Source: Parapedobacter sp. SGR-10
GTDB lineage: Bacteria > Bacteroidota > Bacteroidia > Sphingobacteriales > Sphingobacteriaceae
Length of the DNA: 64,000 nt
Direction: 5' to 3'
Assembly: GCF_011030405.1 (NCBI RefSeq)
Contig: NZ_JAAJTJ010000009.1
Coordinates: 62,001 to 126,000, forward strand
A model generated the notes under the pieces. It had not been told where the DNA came from. It ran no database searches and worked only from the letters and a program-made list of their open reading frames with translations. A program made the translations under genes and the position numbers. Positions 16,669 through 23,559 of the stretch are shown one piece after another. The stretch's first letter is position 1; each line of letters starts with the position of its first letter.

Positions 16669-18363
16669 ATGTGTGGAATTATAGGAGCCTTTGATTTGGT
16701 TCAAACAGAAGGAAAAATACGACCACAGGTGCTAGAGATGTCGAGACGCATTCGCCACCGTGGGCCCGATTGGTCTGGTATTTTCAGCTCGACAGAGGCT
16801 ATTCTTGCCCATGAGCGTCTAGCTATCGTCGATCCCAAGTCGGGGAGTCAACCTTTATTCAGTCCGGATGGTAAAGTTGTCTTGGCTGTGAATGGTGAGA
16901 TATACAATCATCAGGAACTTCGAAATTTTCTTCCACACTATAATTTTTCGACACAGTCCGATTCGGAGATCATCCTTGCTTTATACTTGGAAAAAGGACC
17001 TTCATTTGTAGAAGACCTTAATGGGATTTTTGGATTTGTGCTATATGATTCGCGTGATGGTTCTTATTTTGTGGCTCGTGATCACATGGGTATCATTCCT
17101 CTGTACTATGGACAGGACGAGTTGGGACAATTCTTTGTAGCATCCGAATTGAAATCTCTGGAAGGTTTTTGTTCACGTATAGAACAATTTCCTCCGGGAC
17201 ATTATTTGTGGAGTAAAGAAGGGGGTGAGCCGAAGCGTTGGTACAGTAGAGACTGGGAGGATTATGAGGTGGTAAAGAACAACGAAACGGATCTGATCGC
17301 TTTACGTCAAGCTTTGGAAGAAGCAGTACGTCGTCAGTTGATGTCGGATGTTCCTTATGGTGTCTTGTTGTCGGGAGGTTTGGATTCTTCGGTCATTGCT
17401 GCTATCACCAAAAAATTTGCATCCAAACGTGTGGAATCAGGAGGGATGGATGAGGCTTGGTATCCCCAATTGCACTCTTTTGCAGTAGGTCTCAAAGGTG
17501 CTCCCGACTTGATAGCGGCACAGAAGGCTGCTGACCATATCGGTACCATTCACCATGAGATCAACTTTACCATACAGGAGGGGCTTGATGCTGTACGTGA
17601 TGTGATCTATCATTTGGAAACGTATGATGTGACTACGATCAGGGCCTCTACGCCGATGTATTTGCTGGCGCGTGTCATCAAATCTATGGGGATCAAGATG
17701 GTGTTGTCCGGAGAAGGTTCGGACGAGCTTTTCGGAGGATACCTTTATTTCCATAAGGCTCCAAATGCCAAAGAATTCCATGAAGAGACGGTTCGTAAGC
17801 TGAAAAAACTATATCTGTACGATTGTCTGCGGGCAAATAAGTCCCTGGCAGCTTGGGGGGTAGAGGGACGTGTTCCGTTTTTGGACAAGGAGTTTATGGA
17901 TGTGGCGATGCGATTGAATCCCAAGGACAAGATGATCCGGGATGGCCGGATAGAAAAGTGGGTGGTACGCAAGGCTTTTGAGGATTATTTGCCGGAGAGT
18001 ATCGCCTGGCGCCAAAAAGAACAGTTTTCGGATGGAGTCGGATATAGCTGGATAGATACATTGAAGGAACAGGCCGGGCAAAAGGTCAGTGACGAAGAAT
18101 TTGCCCTTGCCGCTAGCCGTTTTCCTATCAATACTCCTAAGAATAAGGAAGAATATTACTACAGGTCTATTTTTGAAGAACATTTTCCCTCGACTACGGC
18201 AGCGTTGACAGTACCTTCCGTCAAATCGGTAGCCTGTAGCACACCGGAGGCTTTGTTGTGGGATGCCTCTTTCCAAAACCTAAATGATCCTTCGGGAAGA
18301 GCTGTTGCAAATGTGCACCAGGAAAGCTATGAGAAAGAGGGTTCGGAGGCCATTGCAGAATAG
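16669..18363 (+). CDS. asnB: Asparagine synthase B (glutamine-hydrolysing)
   Basis: 564 residues. Starts MCGIIGAF, so Cys2 after Met removal is the glutaminase nucleophile; RHRGPDWSG, DPKSGSQPLF and NGEIYNH continue the class-II amidotransferase domain. The C-terminal synthetase domain has the ATP pyrophosphatase loop VLLSGGLDSSVIAAI near residue 230 and SGEGSDELFGGY. It makes asparagine and AMP/PPi from aspartate, glutamine and ATP in the cytoplasm. Length and layout match E. coli AsnB. The next element downstream is a tRNA-Asn locus, a possibly chance pairing of amino acid synthesis and tRNA. Confidence 0.96.
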   Translation: MCGIIGAFDLVQTEGKIRPQVLEMSRRIRHRGPDWSGIFSSTEAILAHERLAIVDPKSGSQPLFSPDGKVVLAVNGEIYNHQELRNFLPHYNFSTQSDSEIILALYLEKGPSFVEDLNGIFGFVLYDSRDGSYFVARDHMGIIPLYYGQDELGQFFVASELKSLEGFCSRIEQFPPGHYLWSKEGGEPKRWYSRDWEDYEVVKNNETDLIALRQALEEAVRRQLMSDVPYGVLLSGGLDSSVIAAITKKFASKRVESGGMDEAWYPQLHSFAVGLKGAPDLIAAQKAADHIGTIHHEINFTIQEGLDAVRDVIYHLETYDVTTIRASTPMYLLARVIKSMGIKMVLSGEGSDELFGGYLYFHKAPNAKEFHEETVRKLKKLYLYDCLRANKSLAAWGVEGRVPFLDKEFMDVAMRLNPKDKMIRDGRIEKWVVRKAFEDYLPESIAWRQKEQFSDGVGYSWIDTLKEQAGQKVSDEEFALAASRFPINTPKNKEEYYYRSIFEEHFPSTTAALTVPSVKSVACSTPEALLWDASFQNLNDPSGRAVANVHQESYEKEGSEAIAE

Positions 18364-18394
18364 TGCTGAATGCCTAAAAAATAGAAGAAGGGGG

Positions 18395-18425
18395 TTGCAA
18401 ATATAAAAGCAAACTTTTATCTTTG
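18395..18425 (+). promoter_or_regulatory. tRNA-Asn locus promoter
   Basis: TTG at 18395-18397, 20-nt spacer, TATCTTTG at 18418-18425. Canonical Bacteroidota promoter. It precedes the broken tRNA copy by 30 nt and probably drives the intact tRNA-Asn as well. Confidence 0.75.
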
Positions 18426-18454
18426 TAGCACCTTTAAAAAGGTTGTTCAGAGAT

Positions 18455-18519
18455 TCCTCAGTAGCTCAGCTGGTTAGAGTCCCGATCGATCGGGATTAAT
18501 CAGAGGGTCGCTGTTCGGA
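18455..18519 (+). pseudogene. Broken tRNA-Asn copy with a 16-nt palindrome in place of the anticodon arm
   Basis: Starts TCCTCAGTAGCTCAGC and continues TGGTTAGAG exactly like tRNA-Asn; the next 10 nt of the intact gene (CATCTGACTG) are replaced by TCCCGATCGATCGGGA (18480-18495, perfect palindrome), then TTAATCAGAGGGTCGCTG resumes. The T arm is damaged (one G lost in GCTGTTCG) and there is no 3' acceptor strand. It cannot fold as a tRNA. It lies 53 nt before the intact gene, between it and the promoter. Confidence 0.75.
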
Positions 18520-18572
18520 AAGATAATAAGTATCGCAAGGATCCTTTAAATTGAGAATATTAAAAAATATAC

Positions 18573-18646
18573 TCCTGAATAGCTCAGCAGGTTAGAGCAT
18601 CTGACTGTTAATCAGAGGGTCGCTGGTTCGAGCCCAGCTTCAGGAG
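18573..18646 (+). tRNA. tRNA-Asn (anticodon GTT)
   Basis: 74 nt. Acceptor arms TCCTGAA / TTCAGGA with discriminator G, D arm AGCTCAGCAGGTTAGAGC region, anticodon loop CTGTTAA with GTT, T arm CTGGTTCGAGCCCAG. CCA is not encoded. Transcribed from the promoter at 18395-18425, terminated at 18654-18678. Confidence 0.96.
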
Positions 18647-18653
18647 CAAGATA

Positions 18654-18678
18654 AACCGGCTAAAGGCCGGTTTTTTTA
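18654..18678 (+). terminator. Terminator after tRNA-Asn
   Basis: Stem AACCGGC / GCCGGTT with a 5-nt loop followed by seven T. Confidence 0.88.
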
Positions 18679-18710
18679 TTTATACTGTTTTTATATATAA
18701 AGGAGAAATA

Positions 18711-19628
18711 ATGAGTTTAGTTATTGTAGGTACCGTAGCTTTTGATGCGATAGAGACCCCATTTGGTAAGACTGATAAAATCGTTGGAGGAGCAGCGACC
18801 TATGCCGGTCTCGCGGCATCGTATCTATACAACCGGGTCAAGGTGATTTCGGTCATTGGCGAAGATTTTGGCGATCATATTGATATGCTGACGAACAAAG
18901 GTATAGCTGTAGAGGGTGTACAAGTCATCAAAGGTGGGAAATCCTTCTTTTGGGCAGGAAAGTATCACAATGATATGAACAGTAGGGATACGTTGATCAC
19001 CGAACTGAACGTTTTGGCAGACTTTGATCCTAAGATCCCTATCTCTTATCAGGATTGTAAATATCTGTTGTTGGGCAACCTCACCCCACAGGTGCAGATC
19101 AACACATTGGAACGTCTTGCGCATAAGCCCAAGTTGGTCGTATTGGATACAATGAATTTTTGGATGGATGTAGCGTTGGATGATCTGAAGAAGGTGCTCA
19201 AAAAGGTAGATGTACTGACGATAAACGACTCGGAAGCGCGTCAGCTTTCGGGGGAGTATTCGTTGGTAAAGGCTGCTGACGCCATACTCCGCATGGGGCC
19301 GAAGTACCTGATTATCAAAAAAGGAGAGCACGGTGCTTTGCTGTTTGGTGAGGGGCAGGTCTTTTCTGCTCCAGCATTGCCTTTGGCAGATGTTTTTGAT
19401 CCTACTGGAGCAGGGGATACCTTTGCGGGGGGCTTTATCGGTTATCTGGCCAAGGTAAAATCCATTAATTTTGCAAATATGCGTAATGCTGTCATTTATG
19501 GTTCGGCACTTGCTTCGTTTTGTGTGGAGAAATTTGGAACGGAACGTCTCCAAGGCTTGACCAAAGAAGAAATAGTATCCCGTATCAAGGAATTTATTAC
19601 ACTGTCTAAATTTGATATTGGCGAATAG
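18711..19628 (+). CDS. PfkB-family sugar/nucleoside kinase
   Basis: 305 residues. Ribokinase fold: N-terminal GTVAFDAIETPFGK with GGAATYAGLAAS (substrate side), and the second PfkB signature DPTGAGDTFAGGFIGYL near residue 228, which contains the catalytic Asp and the anion hole. It phosphorylates a sugar or nucleoside hydroxyl with ATP in the cytoplasm; the substrate cannot be assigned. Unusually for this genome, AAAGGAG lies 7 nt before the ATG, a good Shine-Dalgarno. It follows the tRNA-Asn terminator by 32 nt. Confidence 0.88.
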   Translation: MSLVIVGTVAFDAIETPFGKTDKIVGGAATYAGLAASYLYNRVKVISVIGEDFGDHIDMLTNKGIAVEGVQVIKGGKSFFWAGKYHNDMNSRDTLITELNVLADFDPKIPISYQDCKYLLLGNLTPQVQINTLERLAHKPKLVVLDTMNFWMDVALDDLKKVLKKVDVLTINDSEARQLSGEYSLVKAADAILRMGPKYLIIKKGEHGALLFGEGQVFSAPALPLADVFDPTGAGDTFAGGFIGYLAKVKSINFANMRNAVIYGSALASFCVEKFGTERLQGLTKEEIVSRIKEFITLSKFDIGE

Positions 19629-19651
19629 TACCCTATTCGCCAATGTATGTG

Positions 19652-19900
19652 CTATACCAGTCTGCCAACGATTTCCATTCGTTCGAATACAGAGGAGGTA
19701 TGTGGTGCATCGGCTAGTTCATCCGTGAGGTCTTGTCCGGCCCAATGCTCGTAGTGCATACCCTTTTGCCATAGACGGCTTTTACTGACGTCGTATATTA
19801 TCCCTTTATAGGCTACCCATATCGCGGGTTTGTCCTGCCCGTTTCGTAGGGCCAATTGTGTCTTAGTATAAGCAGGCAAGTCGTCATGGAGGTTGTTCAT
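19652..19900 (-). CDS. Cytochrome b5-like heme/steroid-binding domain protein
   Basis: 82 residues, one domain. PAIWVAYKGIIYDVSKSRLW and GMHYEHWAGQDLTDELADAPH fit the small bacterial cytochrome b5 family (COG4892), with His residues in the HYEHWAG segment and APH as candidate heme ligands. No signal peptide, so cytoplasmic. Electron partner unknown. A TACTTTTG promoter element ends 4 nt before the ATG, suggesting a leaderless mRNA. Converges on the PfkB kinase gene. Confidence 0.85.
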   Translation of the reverse strand: MNNLHDDLPAYTKTQLALRNGQDKPAIWVAYKGIIYDVSKSRLWQKGMHYEHWAGQDLTDELADAPHTSSVFERMEIVGRLV

Positions 19901-19904
19901 GACG

Positions 19905-19912
19905 CAAAAGTA
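19905..19912 (-). promoter_or_regulatory. -7 promoter element of the cytochrome b5-like gene
   Basis: TACTTTTG on the minus strand (TAnnTTTG), 4 nt upstream of the ATG; same leaderless arrangement as the Cys-rich mini-gene at 3871-4029. Confidence 0.45.
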
Positions 19913-19948
19913 CGGTTTTTGGTAGAGACGCGATCAATCGCGTCTCTA

Positions 19949-20461
19949 CTAGTCCCTGTGCTTATAGCTGGACAGTTTTTTCTTCATGGCTTTTCTGGCC
20001 ATGTGGATGCGTGTCTTAACCGTGCCTATCGGAATATTCAGATGATCCGATATCTCATGGTATTTGTAGCCTTCATAATACATGGTAAATGGAACATAAT
20101 ATTCGTCGGATAGGTTCGTCAGGGTCGAATTGATATCTTCCATGACAAATTTGTTTTCACCGTTATTGTACGATGCCGAAACCATCAAATGACCGGGTGA
20201 GATTTCTTTTTCTTTGGTAAGGAAGCTGTTTAATTTGCTGATACGTCGATAGTTATTGATGAATGTGTTTTTCATAATGGTATAGAGCCAACCTTTGAGG
20301 TTGGTTCCCTCCCTAAAATTTTTGAAATAAGTAACAGCTTTCAGTAGGGTGTCCTGTACCAAATCGTTGGCATCGTCCGGTTCTTTGGTAAAGTTTCTGG
20401 CGTAAAGTCTCAACGAATCGGAATGTTGAATCACGAGGTTGTTAAATTCAAATCTGTTCAT
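19949..20461 (-). CDS. ECF-type RNA polymerase sigma factor
   Basis: 170 residues from MNRFEFNNLV; the open frame extends 37 codons further upstream but that part is not sigma-like. Region 2 is visible as ARNFTKEPDDANDLVQDTLL and FREGTNLKGWLYTIMKNTF; region 4 as MYYEGYKYHEISDHLNIPIG followed by TVKTRIHMARKAM, a helix-turn-helix for the -35 element. No anti-sigma factor gene is adjacent in the window. Members of this subtype in Bacteroidota are often general stress or housekeeping-like ECF factors; the regulon is unknown. Confidence 0.9.
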   Translation of the reverse strand: MNRFEFNNLVIQHSDSLRLYARNFTKEPDDANDLVQDTLLKAVTYFKNFREGTNLKGWLYTIMKNTFINNYRRISKLNSFLTKEKEISPGHLMVSASYNNGENKFVMEDINSTLTNLSDEYYVPFTMYYEGYKYHEISDHLNIPIGTVKTRIHMARKAMKKKLSSYKHRD

Positions 20462-20723
20462 GTTTTTCTTAATTTTAGAGTTAAACCATGTGCCAAGTCT
20501 TGTGTCCAAACGGTAAGGATAGTTGAATGACTGGGCTTTAATGAACAATACTATCTGATCTGAATATTGCAAACATCGTGCTAATATTTATTGAATTGGA
20601 TTAAATTTTTATTAAATATTGTTAAATGTCCGTGCATGCGAAGAGTTAGGATGCTCGCAGACGGTTTAAAAGGAGGTTTTTAACTCTTTCGAAAGAGAGT
20701 TATTAAGAAATGTGGAAAACTTT

Positions 20724-21734
20724 TTATAAAATATTGACTTCTCGCTCTAACATAACACCGAATTTTTTGTATACGTCCTCTATAATCAGGCAAGAAATAT
20801 TATAAATTTCTTTTCCCGACGCGCTTCCACGGTTGACGATTACCAAAGCTTGGTTTTTCCAGGTGCCTGCCTGACCTACGAATTTGCCTTTCCAACCGCA
20901 TTGTTCGATAAGCCACCCGGCGGCCAGTTTGCTCTCTTTGTCAGCAAATGGATAATATACGATTTCGGGGAAATCTTTTTTTAAATTTTCGACTTGATCA
21001 TTCGACACAATGGGGTTTTTGAAAAAACTTCCGGCGTTGCCTACGGTACTGGGATCCGGTAATTTTTCAACGCGGATATAGGAGACGACCTCTGCTATAT
21101 CCTTGATCGATGGCTGTTGTATACCTCTTTTTTGAAGCTCCTGTTCGATTGCCCCGTATTTGGTGTTGAGCGGAGCGTGTATGGAGAGTTTGTATGTGAC
21201 GGATAGAATGATGTATCTTCCTTTGTATCTGGATTTGAAGATACTATCCCGATACGTGAACGCACAGTCTGTATTGTGAAAGGTCCGGAATTCTCCCGTT
21301 TTGGTGTCGAATGCCCTGCACGAATAGAAGATATCCATCAATTCTGCTCCATAAGCACCTATGTTTTGCACGGGTGAGGCACCGACAGTACCCGGTATCA
21401 GTGCCATATTCTCCATTCCCGGAAAACCATGATGTACACAGTACCACACAAGATCATTCCATACCTCACCTCCCGCAGCGGTGACATAGATGTGATTGCC
21501 TTCGATAAAATGCTGGATGCCTTTGTTGGATACACGAAGGATAGTTCCGGAAAAATCTTGCGTAAACAATATGTTGCTTCCCCCTCCAAGAATATAAAAC
21601 CTTTCGGCAAAAAAACCGTTTTCGTACAATTTTAATAGCTTTTTTTCATCCGCTAAGTTGATGAATCCTTGTGCGGTGGCTTCCACACCAAAAGTATTGT
21701 AAGGTTTGAGCGAAATGTTTTGTTCTACCTCCAC
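20724..21734 (-). CDS. murB: UDP-N-acetylenolpyruvoylglucosamine reductase
   Basis: 336 residues, type I MurB. FAD-binding ILGGGSNILFTQDFSG (residues 48-63), PGTVGASPVQNIGAYGAEL, the catalytic loop TVGNAGSFFKNP with the proton-donating Ser, and a C-terminal Glu segment. NADPH-dependent second step of UDP-MurNAc synthesis, cytoplasmic. The ATG at 21734 gives the normal N terminus (SLKPYNTFGVEA). It is divergent from the TetR gene. Confidence 0.96.
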   Translation of the reverse strand: MEVEQNISLKPYNTFGVEATAQGFINLADEKKLLKLYENGFFAERFYILGGGSNILFTQDFSGTILRVSNKGIQHFIEGNHIYVTAAGGEVWNDLVWYCVHHGFPGMENMALIPGTVGASPVQNIGAYGAELMDIFYSCRAFDTKTGEFRTFHNTDCAFTYRDSIFKSRYKGRYIILSVTYKLSIHAPLNTKYGAIEQELQKRGIQQPSIKDIAEVVSYIRVEKLPDPSTVGNAGSFFKNPIVSNDQVENLKKDFPEIVYYPFADKESKLAAGWLIEQCGWKGKFVGQAGTWKNQALVIVNRGSASGKEIYNISCLIIEDVYKKFGVMLEREVNIL

Positions 21735-21852
21735 GGCTTGCAGTTTTTGACTTTTCTTTGTATAAATTCAAATTAAAGTGATAACTTTAATTGTTCAATG
21801 CGATAAAGATAAGAGAAAGCATTGTTTTTGGACAAAAATATTTTTTATTGTT

Positions 21853-22461
21853 ATGCCAAAAAATGCCGACGAGAAAAGAAATAAGATACTGGAAGTAGCC
21901 AAAAGACGTTTTGCCCACTACGGTATGGCCAAGACAACCATGGCCGAGATTGCCAAGGACCTGTCCTTTTCAAAAGCTTTGCTCTACTATTATTTCCCTG
22001 ACAAGAATAGCTTGTACAGTGCTGTTCTCGAATTTATCATTGATGAATTCGGAGAGGAGTTGCAGGAATATCTGCAAGGTTTTGATAATGTCGAGGATTC
22101 TATCTTGGCCTTGCTCCAAAAAAGGATCGAGTTTATCAAGCGCTATTACTATATTATTGAGTTTAGTTTGTTGAGTCGCAAAGAGATATCCGAGGATATG
22201 GAAAAGACTTTCATCTGTGCTTTTGAAATGCATAGGCAAGCTGTTGAGGGCATTTTGCGCAAAGGTATGGAAAGGGGGGAGCTCGGACAGCTAGATGTAG
22301 AAGAATGCTCTAAACTGTTTTTGTTTGCCACTATGGGCTTACGTTTAATGGCTACCAAGGATCTCAAAAGTGACTTCCTTCCGTCGAAGGAAGATTTTGA
22401 TTATATTGTCGGTATGCAACAAAAGCTCGCCAAAATATTTATTAAGGGGTTGAAGGCTTAG
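21853..22461 (+). CDS. TetR/AcrR family transcriptional regulator
   Basis: 202 residues from MPKNADEKRNK; 25 upstream in-frame codons are not TetR-like. The DNA-binding domain occupies residues 8-54 (ILEVAKRRFAHYGMAKTTMA, EIAKDLSFSKALLYYYFPDK), the classic TetR helix-turn-helix with YYYF. The all-helical ligand/dimer domain follows. Target genes unknown; the divergent murB is an unlikely target and the nearest candidates are the YpdA and FUSC genes, which face it from downstream. A 22-bp-arm inverted repeat follows the stop by 50 nt. Confidence 0.9.
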   Translation: MPKNADEKRNKILEVAKRRFAHYGMAKTTMAEIAKDLSFSKALLYYYFPDKNSLYSAVLEFIIDEFGEELQEYLQGFDNVEDSILALLQKRIEFIKRYYYIIEFSLLSRKEISEDMEKTFICAFEMHRQAVEGILRKGMERGELGQLDVEECSKLFLFATMGLRLMATKDLKSDFLPSKEDFDYIVGMQQKLAKIFIKGLKA

Positions 22462-22511
22462 CTTTTACTTATAATATCCTTGACAATTATATCCGCATGT
22501 ATCCTATGCTG

Positions 22512-22567
22512 GCGCACGAATCCTTTCGTGTGCTTGTTTATCGAGGCACACGAAAGGATTCGTGCGC
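22512..22567. repeat. Family-B inverted repeat, copy 1
   Basis: Perfect 22-bp arms (22512-22533 and 22546-22567; arm starts GCGCACGAATCC) around a 12-nt loop. Arms are identical to those at 46763-46820. Could act as a bidirectional terminator between the convergent TetR and YpdA genes, but lacks T-runs. Confidence 0.85.
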
Positions 22568-22572
22568 TAACA

Positions 22573-23544
22573 TTAGGTCTTGCTGATAATATCTTTGATA
22601 ATCAGATCGGCATGTATCCTTGAGTTTTCTATAAACCAAAGATGCGTGTTCAGACCGCCACATACCACTCCGGCAAGGTAGATGCCCGTGACATTGGTCT
22701 CCATCGTTTCGGGATTGTGTACAGGGATTCTGGGGACATCTTCGGGAATCGTAATACCTATCCTTTGTAAAAACTCAAAATTGGGACGATAGCCTGTCAG
22801 GGCCAGCACAAAATCGTTGTCGATACGGACCATGCCATCCGGCGTACGAATGACGGCTTCCCTTTCCGTAACTTCGGTCAACTCACTGTTGTAGTATGCT
22901 TTGATACTTCCTTCGGCTATACGGTTTTCGATATCGGGTCTGACCCAATATTTTACCCGATGACTGATTTCGTTACCCCGGATGACCAAGGTGACGTTTG
23001 CTCCTTTTCGGTATGTTTCCAATGCCGCATCAATAGAAGAATTGCTGGCACCGACGACAATGACATTCTGCCCGGCATAATAGTGTGGGTCGTTGTAGTA
23101 ATGGGATACTTTGGGCAGTTCTTCCCCCGGAATGTTGAGGTACATGGGGATGTCATAAAACCCGGTAGCGACGATGACATTCCTACAGGTATATTCTCCT
23201 TTGGAGGTATGTATGGCAAATAGGTTATCCGCATCTTTATGTATGGCCGATACCTCTTCAAACAGATGGGTATTCAGCGCAAACTTATTGTGGATGCGTC
23301 GGTAGTATTCCAAGGCTTCGGCACGTTTGGGCTTGGGAAGGATAGTCACGAAAGGTGTATCTCCGATTTCAAGCCGTTCGGATGTGGAGAAGAAGGTCAT
23401 GTTGACCGGATAGCGGTACAGGGAATTTACCAGACAGCCTTTTTCGATAATGAGATACGATAAGTTGTTTTTCTGTGCCGCAATACCGCATGCCAGACCG
23501 ATTGGCCCGCCTCCTATGATGATGATATCGTATATTTCTTCCAT
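22573..23544 (-). CDS. YpdA family putative bacillithiol disulfide reductase
   Basis: 323 residues from the ATG at 23544 (a TTG two codons upstream is the only alternative). FAD motif IYDIIIIGGGPIGLACGIAA at the N terminus, NADPH motif VIVVGASNSSIDAALETYRKG near residue 165, and C-terminal GIYLAGVVCGGLNT. No CxxC redox pair, as expected for YpdA, which uses a single Cys. Established role in Firmicutes: reduces oxidised bacillithiol; many Bacteroidota also make this thiol. No bsh gene is in the window. It starts 15 nt after the FUSC gene stop, so both form an operon. Confidence 0.86.
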   Translation of the reverse strand: MEEIYDIIIIGGGPIGLACGIAAQKNNLSYLIIEKGCLVNSLYRYPVNMTFFSTSERLEIGDTPFVTILPKPKRAEALEYYRRIHNKFALNTHLFEEVSAIHKDADNLFAIHTSKGEYTCRNVIVATGFYDIPMYLNIPGEELPKVSHYYNDPHYYAGQNVIVVGASNSSIDAALETYRKGANVTLVIRGNEISHRVKYWVRPDIENRIAEGSIKAYYNSELTEVTEREAVIRTPDGMVRIDNDFVLALTGYRPNFEFLQRIGITIPEDVPRIPVHNPETMETNVTGIYLAGVVCGGLNTHLWFIENSRIHADLIIKDIISKT

Positions 23545-23559
23545 TTCCAAACTTGTGCC

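Noticed and set aside
18825..19643. 272-codon minus-strand frame
   Set aside because: Antisense shadow of the PfkB kinase, which has a complete motif set.
20681..20702. Terminator after murB
   Set aside because: TAACTCT...AGAGTTA hairpin lies past the murB stop but has no U-run on the minus strand.
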